In this document: positions 23,890 to 31,311 of the stretch, piece by piece
How positions within the stretch are numbered: the stretch's first letter is position 1
How the letters are laid out: each line of letters starts with the position of its first letter
Source: JAKAXG01 sp035702985
GTDB taxonomy: Bacteria > Actinomycetota > Acidimicrobiia > Acidimicrobiales > Palsa-688
Assembly (NCBI GenBank): GCA_035702985.1
Contig: DASSZD010000167.1
Span: 1 to 50,746 of the forward strand
Direction of reading: 5' to 3'
Length of the DNA: 50,746 nucleotides
Program-made: the position numbers and the translations under genes
The notes under the pieces: generated by a model
Told to the model about the DNA's origin: nothing
Databases searched by the model: none
What the model saw: only the letters and a program-made list of their open reading frames with translations

Positions 23890-25170
23890 TCAAGAGCTGG
23901 CCCCGCATGCCGGGTTGATGTCGGAGAACGGGGCGGTGAACACCGGGCTGTTGTACAGGCGCATGTTGTACTGGGAGTCCGGCGTGGCGGAGATGGTGCC
24001 CACGTACTCGGGGATCTCCGCCTGGTGGTCACAGGCCTGGATGGTGATGTTGCCCCGGATGGTGGGCACGGTGGCCCCGGCCAGGGTTGCGGAGATCTTG
24101 GAGGCGTCGAAGCTCTTGGCCTTCTCCGCCGCCCACGCCCAGCCCTGCACCGCCGTGTAGCCCATGATGGCCCACTCCGACGGGTAGGCGTTGTACTTGG
24201 CCTTGTACTCCTGCACGAAGCTGCTCACCTCGGGCATGGCCCAGAACGGGGCCCGGTCGAAGCCGATGGAGCCGGCCGGGACGGCCGAACCGAGGGCGGC
24301 CAGGGCGTCGTAGTCGTACATGGCGATGACCTTGGTCTTCTGGAACATCCCGAAGCTCGACGCCTGCTTGGTGAACGAGACCAGATCGTTGCCGAACTGG
24401 GCGTTGAAGACGTAGTCGGGGTGGGCGTCGACGATGGTCGACAGGTAGGTGTTGATGTTGGTGGCGCCGAGCGGCGGGAACTCCTGGGCCACCAGCTGGT
24501 AGTTGACGTGCAGGCGCTTCAGGGCGGCGATGAACCCGTTGACGGTGTCGTGACCGAAGCTGTAGTCGGGGGCGAAGGTGGCGATCTTGATCGGTCCGGT
24601 GGCCTGCTTGGCGAAGTAGTCGGCGACGGCGTTGGGCTCCATGAGGGTGTTGGGCACGAACTGGAAGGCGTACTTGTTGTCCCCGCCCCGCATGAGAGAG
24701 ATGTCGTTGGACGTGTAGAAGAACATGGGCACCGAGAACTGGTTGGAGACCTGCTCCTGGGCTGCCGCGACAGCGCTCGACACCGGACCGAACAGGGCGG
24801 ACACGTGATTGCTGGTGATCATGTTGCGCACCTGGCTGGCGCCGGTGGCGGGGGTGGCGTTGTCGTCGGCCGAGACCACCTTGACCGTCTTGCCCAGCAC
24901 CCCGCCCTTGGAGTTGAGGTCGTCGACGGCCAGCTCCACCCCCTGCAGGCCGGTCTGTCCCAGCTGGGCGATGGCCCCCGACAGACTGGTCGAGTCACCG
25001 ATGGTGACGGTGCCCCCGGAGGGGGTGCTCCCGCCGGAGGAGCCGCTGCTGCTGCCCCCCGACGACGATGCTTTGGCACCTGAACTGCCGCAAGCGGCGG
25101 CGGTGAGGCAGACGGCGGCGGTCACGCCGATCATCAGTTTGTTCGGTCGGTTACGGCGGGTCATGGTCAT
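23890..25170 (-). CDS. livK: ABC transporter substrate-binding lipoprotein, LivJ/LivK type
   Basis: 426 aa. Three ATGs lie close together; 25170 is preferred because AAGGAG stands five bases upstream. The signal peptide ends in a lipobox (LTAAACGSS), so it is a membrane-anchored lipoprotein. A Ser/Gly-rich linker of about 30 residues follows. The mature domain begins VTIGDSTSLSGAIAQLGQ and is a type-I periplasmic binding fold as in Leu/Ile/Val receptors. The ligand cannot be read off; related receptors bind branched-chain amino acids, amides, urea or short carboxylates. It is preceded by the dehydrogenase gene at a 62-bp distance on the same strand. Confidence 0.9.
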   Translation of the reverse strand: MTMTRRNRPNKLMIGVTAAVCLTAAACGSSGAKASSSGGSSSGSSGGSTPSGGTVTIGDSTSLSGAIAQLGQTGLQGVELAVDDLNSKGGVLGKTVKVVSADDNATPATGASQVRNMITSNHVSALFGPVSSAVAAAQEQVSNQFSVPMFFYTSNDISLMRGGDNKYAFQFVPNTLMEPNAVADYFAKQATGPIKIATFAPDYSFGHDTVNGFIAALKRLHVNYQLVAQEFPPLGATNINTYLSTIVDAHPDYVFNAQFGNDLVSFTKQASSFGMFQKTKVIAMYDYDALAALGSAVPAGSIGFDRAPFWAMPEVSSFVQEYKAKYNAYPSEWAIMGYTAVQGWAWAAEKAKSFDASKISATLAGATVPTIRGNITIQACDHQAEIPEYVGTISATPDSQYNMRLYNSPVFTAPFSDINPACGASS

Positions 25171-25232
25171 CATCGCTCCTTGCGAGGAAGTGGGTACAGG
25201 TGGAACTCGGTTGGGCTGATGGGCGGATCGGG

Positions 25233-26039
25233 TCAACGGGCCAGCCACCCCCCGTCGATGCACAGCGAAGAACCGGTGATGAAGCCGGCGGCCGGGCTGC
25301 AGAGGTAGGCGACCATCTCGGCGACCTCGTCGGGTTCGACCAGCCGCTTCAGGGCGGTCTCCCGCAGCATGATCTTCTCGACCACCTCGGCCTCGTCGAG
25401 ATCGTTGAGGCGGGCCTGATCGGCGATCTGGGCCTCGACCAGGGGGGTCCTGACGAACGCCGGACACACCGTGTTGGAGGTGACGCCCCGGGGGGCGCCC
25501 TCCAGGGCGATCACCTTGGACAGGCCCTCGAGACCGTGCTTGGCGGCCACGTACGCCGCCTTGTAGGGGGATGCCCGCAGGCCGTGGACGCTCGAGATGT
25601 TGACGATCCGGCCGAAGCCCCGCTCGTACATGGCCGGCAGGGCGGCCCGGGTCAGGAGGAACGGCGCCTCCAGCATGATGCGCAGGATGCGTGAGAAGTC
25701 GTCCGGGTCGAACTTCTCGATGGGGGCCACCCGCTGGAGCCCGGCGTTGTTGACCAGGATGTCCACGTCGAGGGACAGCCCGGCCAGCCCGGCGGTGTCG
25801 GACAGGTCCAGCAGCCACGGTTCGGCGCCGATCCGGCCGGCCTGGTCGGCCATGCGCTCGCCGTCGATGTCCACCATCGTGACCCGGGCCCCGGCGGCGA
25901 CCAGCCGGGCGGCGCAGGCGAGCCCGATGCCGCTGGCACCGCCGGTGACCAGGGCGGTGCGCCCGGTGAGGTCCAGGCCGACCAGCGGGACGGCCCGGCG
26001 GTCGGTGGACGCGTTGTAGCTGTCGATGGACAAAGACAC
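25233..26039 (-). CDS. 3-hydroxybutyrate dehydrogenase-like SDR
   Basis: 268 aa. Classical short-chain dehydrogenase: TGGASGIG nucleotide loop, VNNAGLQ, and the catalytic Ser/Tyr/Lys in NISSVHGLRASPYKAAYVAAKHG. VNNAGLQRVAPIE, the AYVAAKHG context and the C-terminal half PLVEAQIADQARL match 3-hydroxybutyrate dehydrogenases, which oxidise (R)-3-hydroxybutyrate to acetoacetate with NAD+. Start choice is uncertain: GTG 26039 begins right at an AGGAG, whereas TTG 26033 has that AGGAG five bases upstream. The position between a PucR regulator and a LivK-type importer suggests uptake and oxidation of a related small acid. Another secondary alcohol substrate is possible. Confidence 0.82.
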   Translation of the reverse strand: MSLSIDSYNASTDRRAVPLVGLDLTGRTALVTGGASGIGLACAARLVAAGARVTMVDIDGERMADQAGRIGAEPWLLDLSDTAGLAGLSLDVDILVNNAGLQRVAPIEKFDPDDFSRILRIMLEAPFLLTRAALPAMYERGFGRIVNISSVHGLRASPYKAAYVAAKHGLEGLSKVIALEGAPRGVTSNTVCPAFVRTPLVEAQIADQARLNDLDEAEVVEKIMLRETALKRLVEPDEVAEMVAYLCSPAAGFITGSSLCIDGGWLAR

Positions 26040-26059
26040 TCCTGGTGTTCTGACGGGCC

Positions 26060-26076
26060 GCCCCGTTCAGGGGCGC
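26060..26076. other. Hairpin between regulator and dehydrogenase genes
   Basis: CGCCCC (26060-26065) and GGGGCG (26071-26076) form a 6-bp stem with a 5-nt loop in the 102-bp gap. It may attenuate read-through from the regulator gene, or lie in the promoter of the dehydrogenase-liv genes. Confidence 0.35.
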
Positions 26077-26141
26077 GCTGTAGCCGGAGCCGGCCGGATC
26101 AGCCGGTGGATTCGATCAATCGGTGAAGGTGGTGCGGGGTC

Positions 26142-27482
26142 TCAGGCGATCCTGCTGGCCCGCCCCAGGCGGGGTGCCCCGCAGGCCGGTGGAGCCCGGT
26201 CGTAGCCTGCCTGGTCGGGACCCATGAGCTGGTGCAGCCGGACGGCGATCAGCAATGTGGCCGCCTTGTCCCCGCAGCGGAGGTTCGAGTCGATGAGCAG
26301 CCTCAGCTCGTTGACCCGGTATTTGACCGTGCTCTGATGGACGTTGAGGGCGGCGGCGATCTCCTTCAACCGGCCCTGGTGCAGCAGGAAGGCCTCGATG
26401 GTGGGCAGGACCCACTCCCGCTGGACCAGGTCACCGAGGGGGGCCAGCGCCTCGGTCATGAACCGGCGGGCCCGGACCGGCTCGTTGATGAGCGACAGCA
26501 CCGCCGCCATATCCAGGTAGTCGTAGACGGGGCCGGTCTCGGCCCAGAGGTGGGGGCCGAACCGCAGGGCGTCGACCGCCTCGCTGTAGCTGTGGCGGGT
26601 CTCGGCCATCCCCTCCGCCCGGCCCCCGATACCCAGGGTGACGATCCGCTGGCCGTCGGCCAGGCGGGTCAGCTGGCGGCGCAGCTGATCGCGGCGGGTG
26701 CCGTCGGGCAGGCTGACGGCGGCCACCACGCTGCAGTGGCGCACGGTCCACAGCCGGGCGCCGGCGACCTCCTCCAGGACCTTGCCGGTGTCCTCGAGCT
26801 CGAGCAGCGACAGGTCGGGGGCCACCCCGGCGACCACCACGCAGTGGGGACCCTGCAGCTCCTCCGGCCCGTGCAGGTGCTCGGATCCCGGTCCGGCCAG
26901 AATGATGTTGAGCAGCGCCGACCGCCGGTGCTCGAGCTCCCTGGTCACCCGGGCCGTCTCGTCCATGAAAGCGGCGGCTATGCCGGTGCAGATCTGATCG
27001 GCGAAACCGAGCACCCAGGTGCCCACCATGGCCAGCGCCCCCTGCAGGGGCCGACCCCGCCACACCGGGGAGGCGGTGATCTCGCTCCACATGACCCGGA
27101 TACCGATCCGGTAGGCCCGCAGCAGCGACTGCATGTCGAAGCCCTGGGCCACCCGGCGGCGGGCCCCCTCGAGCAGGGGGACCAGCAGCTCGTCGGGGGC
27201 GGGCCCGCCGGTGGCCATGACGGTCAACCAGCAGCGCACCAGCGCCGAGGACACCACCCGGACGTCGTCGAGCAGGGCCTCGTCGACGATGTCGCAGTAG
27301 GCGGGGATCTCCCGCTCGTAGGCCCGCACCATGGTCATGGCTATCTCTTCGGCCTGCCCGTCGAGCTGGGTCGCGACCTGGCCCAGGAGCGACGCCACAC
27401 GAGCCGGCAGCAGGGTGGGATCCCCGTGGACCACCGCCCTGGGCGCTGTAATAGGCAGGGCCATGCCTTGTGCTTCGTCCAT
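26142..27482 (-). CDS. PucR/CdaR-type transcriptional regulator
   Basis: 446 aa from ATG 27482, with a GGGGGGA ribosome site four bases upstream; a longer open frame to 27650 crosses the operator-like repeats and is unlikely. The N-terminal 200 residues are helical and resemble the RsbR-type N-terminal domain. A GGDEF-like middle domain follows. The C-terminal helix-turn-helix (PucR HTH_30 type) is clear in FLLHQGRLKEIAAALNVHQSTVKYRVNELR. Members typically sense a metabolite and activate a neighbouring catabolic operon. The genes directly downstream on the same strand are the 3-hydroxybutyrate-dehydrogenase-like SDR and livKHMGF, the obvious candidates for control. Confidence 0.85.
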   Translation of the reverse strand: MDEAQGMALPITAPRAVVHGDPTLLPARVASLLGQVATQLDGQAEEIAMTMVRAYEREIPAYCDIVDEALLDDVRVVSSALVRCWLTVMATGGPAPDELLVPLLEGARRRVAQGFDMQSLLRAYRIGIRVMWSEITASPVWRGRPLQGALAMVGTWVLGFADQICTGIAAAFMDETARVTRELEHRRSALLNIILAGPGSEHLHGPEELQGPHCVVVAGVAPDLSLLELEDTGKVLEEVAGARLWTVRHCSVVAAVSLPDGTRRDQLRRQLTRLADGQRIVTLGIGGRAEGMAETRHSYSEAVDALRFGPHLWAETGPVYDYLDMAAVLSLINEPVRARRFMTEALAPLGDLVQREWVLPTIEAFLLHQGRLKEIAAALNVHQSTVKYRVNELRLLIDSNLRCGDKAATLLIAVRLHQLMGPDQAGYDRAPPACGAPRLGRASRIA

Positions 27483-27587
27483 CGATCCCCCCGCTGGGTC
27501 AGCGGCATCCAGCCGCTCGATGACCACCCTACCGACCGGTCCTTCCGGCGTCACTGGTACGTGTTGGTCGATCCTGGCCGCCCCACT

Positions 27588-27618
27588 TGTCCCGGCAGGA
27601 CAGTGTCCCGAAAGGACG
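27588..27618. promoter_or_regulatory. Tandem operator-like palindromes between the PucR and TIG genes
   Basis: TGTCC-CGGCA-GGACA (27588-27602) is a perfect interrupted palindrome. TGTCC-CGAAA-GGACG (27604-27618) repeats it 16 bp later with one mismatch. Both lie in the 176-bp divergent spacer, 106-136 bp upstream of the regulator and 41-71 bp upstream of the TIG-domain gene. Confidence 0.45.
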
Positions 27619-27658
27619 GCTGGTGTCCGGTAGAGGCCGCTGGGTAGCACTTAAGACC

Positions 27659-28492
27659 ATGATCGGTGTCCTCGCCGCCCTCTGTGCCGTGATCCTGGCC
27701 GCCACCGGGCCGGCCGGCCGCCGCCGGTGGGCCCGGAGGGGGTTGGGCGATCACCGCGACGCCCTCGACCGGTTGGGGCAGGCGGCCGGGGACCCCGGGG
27801 ATCCTTCCGCCGACCGGCCCCCGGTCCGCAGGGGGTGGATCCCCCCTCCCCCGCCGCCCCCCGAGCGGCCGGACCCGGCGGGCGCGGCGGCCCCGCCCAC
27901 CGCTCCGGTCCCCACCGCCGCCCCCACCACGCCCGCCCGGCCGGATCTGCAGTTCTCGGCACCCCCGGAGCGGCCGGCTCCGGCCGGGGCGACCATGCAG
28001 CGGCTGTCCCGGATGGGACGACCGGTGGCCGCCCTGGCCGGGCTGGTGGTGCTGGCCGTCGTGGCCCTGGTGCTGACCACCCTGGCCGGCGGGTCCGGCT
28101 CCCACCACTCCCGGGCCGGCGCCTCCCGGCCGTCACCGGCCCCCGCTGCCACCGTCGCCCCTACGACGGTGAGCGCGTCGACGGCGCCCCCCACCACCGC
28201 CGCTCCCACCACCACGACCACGCCCCCGCCGCCGGGAGCACCGGTCCTGGCGTCGATCACCCCGCCGTCGGCCGCCCCCGGGCAGACGGTGACGCTGAGC
28301 GGGTCGAACTTCTACAGCCCGTCGGGGCGCATCACCGTCTCCTTCGGCGGCACCGACGCCGGGGTCTCCTGCTCGTCGGCTACCACCTGCACCGCCACCG
28401 TCCCGCCGAAGCCGTCGGCCGGCCCGGCGACCACCGTGACCATCAGCACCGACGCCGGAACGTCCCGGCCCGTGCCGTTCACCTATCCCTGA
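27659..28492 (+). CDS. Membrane protein with extracellular IPT/TIG domain
   Basis: 277 aa from ATG 27659. Residues 1-20 form a hydrophobic helix. A Pro-rich cytosolic-looking segment (PPPPPPPERPDP) follows. A second strong span sits near residues 122-143 (AALAGLVVLAVVALVLTTLAGG). A Thr/Pro-rich stalk (TTAAPTTTTTPPPPG) then leads to a C-terminal immunoglobulin-like TIG domain beginning SITPPSAAPGQTVTLSGSNF. The two cysteines CSSATTC in the domain could form a disulfide. The layout suggests a cell-surface protein with its TIG domain displayed outside. There is no enzymatic motif. It is divergent from the PucR regulator and shares its operator-like repeats. Confidence 0.7.
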   Translation: MIGVLAALCAVILAATGPAGRRRWARRGLGDHRDALDRLGQAAGDPGDPSADRPPVRRGWIPPPPPPPERPDPAGAAAPPTAPVPTAAPTTPARPDLQFSAPPERPAPAGATMQRLSRMGRPVAALAGLVVLAVVALVLTTLAGGSGSHHSRAGASRPSPAPAATVAPTTVSASTAPPTTAAPTTTTTPPPPGAPVLASITPPSAAPGQTVTLSGSNFYSPSGRITVSFGGTDAGVSCSSATTCTATVPPKPSAGPATTVTISTDAGTSRPVPFTYP

Positions 28493-28529
28493 GGGGTTAC
28501 TCTCGGGTCGGGCCGATCTTGGAGGTGAC

Positions 28530-29048
28530 ATGTCAGGGGGCGCAGACCATCGAGTGGTGATCCGGCGCCGGGGACGCTCCCACCGGGCGACCTGCGGCTG
28601 CGGCTGGAGCGGCCACGCCTGGAACGACCTGCGGCCGGCGGAGGCCGACGCCTGGGAGCACGTCTACGGCACCGACCGGATCGTCGACGCCTCGGCCATC
28701 CCCGGACCGGGCGACGAGGCGGCCGGGTTCCCGGCCTCGACCCCCGGCGAGGGCGGAGCCGAACCGGGGCGCACGGTGGCCGCGGCCGATGCCCTGGCCC
28801 GCCGGGCCCGGGAGCTGGCCGGCAGCCCGTCTCCGTACGCCCGGCAGGGGCCGGTCGAGCTGTGGACGCTGGCCGGCCAGGATCGGGCCGCCGTGGCCGC
28901 AGCCATCTCCGAGGTATCCGAGCTGCTGGCGGCCCACTCCCGCCGCAGCGCCGGCACCGCCGACGGCGAATGGCTGGAGCTGATCACCGCCAAGCGGCTC
29001 CTGGAGGAGTCCCTCAGGGAGGCCGGGGTGGGCAGCTACAGCCCGTGA
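28530..29048 (+). CDS. Conserved hypothetical protein with a CxCxW motif
   Basis: 172 aa from ATG 28530, with an excellent GGAGGT ribosome site four bases upstream and a TACTCT hexamer (28498-28503) further up. The N-terminal half contains RATCGCGWSGHAWNDLRPAEADAWEHV, read here in two parts: a CGCGW turn and a conserved-looking His/Trp helix, resembling a short zinc- or nucleic-acid-associated module. The C-terminal half (residues about 90-170) is helical, with LARRARELAG and LITAKRLLEESLREAG. I do not recognise a family. It sits between the TIG membrane protein and the ABC exporter, on the same strand as both. Confidence 0.65.
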   Translation: MSGGADHRVVIRRRGRSHRATCGCGWSGHAWNDLRPAEADAWEHVYGTDRIVDASAIPGPGDEAAGFPASTPGEGGAEPGRTVAAADALARRARELAGSPSPYARQGPVELWTLAGQDRAAVAAAISEVSELLAAHSRRSAGTADGEWLELITAKRLLEESLREAGVGSYSP

Positions 29049-29116
29049 CCCGGAACCCGGCGTCCGGCGCCGATCCCCTCTCCGGCTGTTCCGGGCCGGC
29101 CACCATGGCCAGGGGA

Positions 29117-29129
29117 TAGCGTCTGCACG
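29117..29129 (+). promoter_or_regulatory. Leaderless-type promoter of the ABC exporter operon
   Basis: TAGCGT (29117-29122) ends six bases before GTG 29129, without a Shine-Dalgarno sequence. Confidence 0.45.
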
Positions 29130-30019
29130 TGTCGTTGGTGCTCGACGGGCTGTGCCGGAGTTACGGCGAGGTGGTGGCCCTGGACCACCTGTCGTTCTCG
29201 GTGCCGGCCGGCCAGGTCGTCGGCTTCCTGGGGCCCAACGGGGCGGGCAAGACCACGGCCATGCGGGCGGTATTCGGCCTGGTGTCCCTCGACGCCGGCA
29301 CCGTGACCTGGAAAGCGGCGCCGGTCGGGCCGGCCGAGCGCCGGCGGTTCGGGTACATGCCGGAGGAGCGGGGCCTGTACCCCGGAATGGTGGTCCGCGA
29401 GCAGGTCGAGTACCTGGCCCGCCTGCACGGGATGACGGCGGCCGACGCCGGCCGGGCCACCCGGATGTGGCTGGAACGGGTGGGGGTGGCGGAGAGGTCC
29501 GAGTCGAAGGTGGAGGCCCTGTCGCTGGGCAACCAGCAGCGGGTGCAGCTGGCCACCGCCCTGGTGCACGACCCGGAGTTCCTGGTGCTCGACGAGCCCA
29601 TGTCGGGGCTGGACCCGGCCGGCATCGACGCCATCGGGGCCGTCCTGGCCGAGCAGGCCGCAGCCGGACGGGGCGTACTTTTTTCCAGTCACCAACTCGA
29701 CCTGGTCGAGCACCTGTGCGAGTCGGTGGCCATCATCGACCGGGGCCGCCTGGTGGCCAACGGCCGGGTGGACGACCTGGCCACCGCCGGGAGCTCCCGG
29801 CTGGTCGTACGGGTAGCGGGAGACCGGGACGGGGCCTGGGCCCGGGGGCTGACCGGGGTGACGGTGTCCCGGGTCGAGGCGGGCGCCGTGCGGCTGGTGC
29901 TCGACGATCACACCAGCAGCCAGTCGGTCCTGGCCGCAGCCATGCAGGCCGGCCAGGTCGAGCAGTTCGGCTTCGAGCGGCGACGCCTGTCCGAGGTGTT
30001 CCGGGAGGCGGTCGGATGA
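29129..30019 (+). CDS. ABC exporter ATP-binding protein (NatA-like)
   Basis: 296 aa. Walker A GPNGAGKTTAMRAVFG, signature LSLGNQQRVQLA (the LSLGNQQ variant is usual in NatA/YhaQ-type exporters rather than LSGGQ), Walker B EFLVLDEPMSGLDP and the switch His (FSSHQLDLVEHL) are all present. After about residue 215 comes a C-terminal accessory domain, as in this subgroup. It powers the permease encoded next (ATGA overlap). Related systems extrude Na+, peptides or antibiotics; nothing here fixes the substrate. Confidence 0.9.
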   Translation: MSLVLDGLCRSYGEVVALDHLSFSVPAGQVVGFLGPNGAGKTTAMRAVFGLVSLDAGTVTWKAAPVGPAERRRFGYMPEERGLYPGMVVREQVEYLARLHGMTAADAGRATRMWLERVGVAERSESKVEALSLGNQQRVQLATALVHDPEFLVLDEPMSGLDPAGIDAIGAVLAEQAAAGRGVLFSSHQLDLVEHLCESVAIIDRGRLVANGRVDDLATAGSSRLVVRVAGDRDGAWARGLTGVTVSRVEAGAVRLVLDDHTSSQSVLAAAMQAGQVEQFGFERRRLSEVFREAVG

Positions 30020-31311
30020 GATACGCCGTGATCGGGGTGGCGCTGGCCCTGGCGGTGGGCGTCCGGCTGTGGCGGCGGCGCCGGACCCAACCGGGCGGCT
30101 ACCGTCTGGCCGCCATCGGCCAGGTCGGAGGGGTGACCGGCCTGGTGGCCGAACGGGAGATCCGCGAGCGGTTCCGCAGCCGGATGTTCAAGGTGGGGAC
30201 CGGGATCGTCCTGCTGGTCGTGGTGGCCGCCATCGTCATCCCGGTGCTCCGGAAAGGGCAGCACTCCCACCAGCAGATCGGGGTGGTCGGCACCCTGCCG
30301 GCCCAGGCCCGGGCGACGATCCTGGCGGCGGGGGCCTCCCTGGGTATCGGCCTGACCCTGGTGCCCGAGGCCAGCACCGCCGCGGCGGAACAGGATCTGA
30401 AGGCCGGGCGGGTCCACCTGGTGGTCGTGGACGGCCGGCGCCTGATCGTGGACCGGGCCATATCGGCCACCGACACGTCTGCACCGACCCTGCTGGTGCG
30501 CCTGGTGGCCACCCAGATCGGGCTGCAGAACGCCCTGGAGGCCGCCGGCCTCCCACCTGACCGGGCCGCCGCCCTGACCCATCCCCCGCCGCTGCCGGTC
30601 ACCAGCATGCAGCCGGCTCGTACCCGCGGCACGGCCCAGGTGACGGCCATCTACGGGCTGATCCTGCTCTACGTGCTGCTCACCCAGTACGGCACCTGGA
30701 TCATGATGGGAGTGGTCGAGGAGAAGTCCAGCCGGGTGGTGGAGGTGCTCCTGTCCACCATGAAGCCGGCGCAGCTCCTGGCCGGGAAGGTGATCGGGAT
30801 CGGCACGGTGGCCCTGGCCCAGGCGTCGGTCCTGGTGGCGCTGGCCCTGATCCTGGCCAAGGCGGTCGGATCGGACCTCCTGCACGGCAGCGCCCCCCTG
30901 GAGGTGATGTCGCTGGCCGTCTGGCTGGTGCTGGGGTACGCCTTCTACTGCTGGGTGTACGCCGCCGGGGGCGCCCTGGCCGACCGCCAGGAGCACCTGC
31001 AGACCCTGGCGTTCCCGCTGCAGATCCCCATCCTGTTCGGCTACATCACCTCGATCACCGCCCTGGGGTCCGCCAACCCGTCCACCCTCATCCACGTGCT
31101 GGCCTACCTGCCCCCCACCGCCCCGTTCGCCATGTCGGCCCTGGTGGCCGACGGAGCCGTCACGTGGTGGCAGTTCGTCCTGTCGGCGGCGCTGACGCTG
31201 GTGTCGACGGTGCTGGTCGCCCGGCTGGCGGCCACCATCTACCGGCGGGCGGTGCTGCGCACCGGGGCCAGGGTCCGGGTGCGCGACGTGCTATCGCGCG
31301 CCGCCGCCTGA
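30016..31311 (+). CDS. ABC-2 type exporter permease (NatB-like)
   Basis: 431 aa from ATG 30016. An N-terminal helix is followed by REIRERFRSRMFKVGTG, the typical juxtamembrane start of NatB/YhaP-type permeases, then a first span, a large extracytoplasmic domain of about 150 residues, and five or six closely packed C-terminal spans containing MMGVVEEKSSRVVEVLLST, a family signature. It is translationally coupled to the ATPase gene. Its last 21 bp overlap the 3' end of the convergent signalling gene. Confidence 0.88.
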   Translation: MRYAVIGVALALAVGVRLWRRRRTQPGGYRLAAIGQVGGVTGLVAEREIRERFRSRMFKVGTGIVLLVVVAAIVIPVLRKGQHSHQQIGVVGTLPAQARATILAAGASLGIGLTLVPEASTAAAEQDLKAGRVHLVVVDGRRLIVDRAISATDTSAPTLLVRLVATQIGLQNALEAAGLPPDRAAALTHPPPLPVTSMQPARTRGTAQVTAIYGLILLYVLLTQYGTWIMMGVVEEKSSRVVEVLLSTMKPAQLLAGKVIGIGTVALAQASVLVALALILAKAVGSDLLHGSAPLEVMSLAVWLVLGYAFYCWVYAAGGALADRQEHLQTLAFPLQIPILFGYITSITALGSANPSTLIHVLAYLPPTAPFAMSALVADGAVTWWQFVLSAALTLVSTVLVARLAATIYRRAVLRTGARVRVRDVLSRAAA

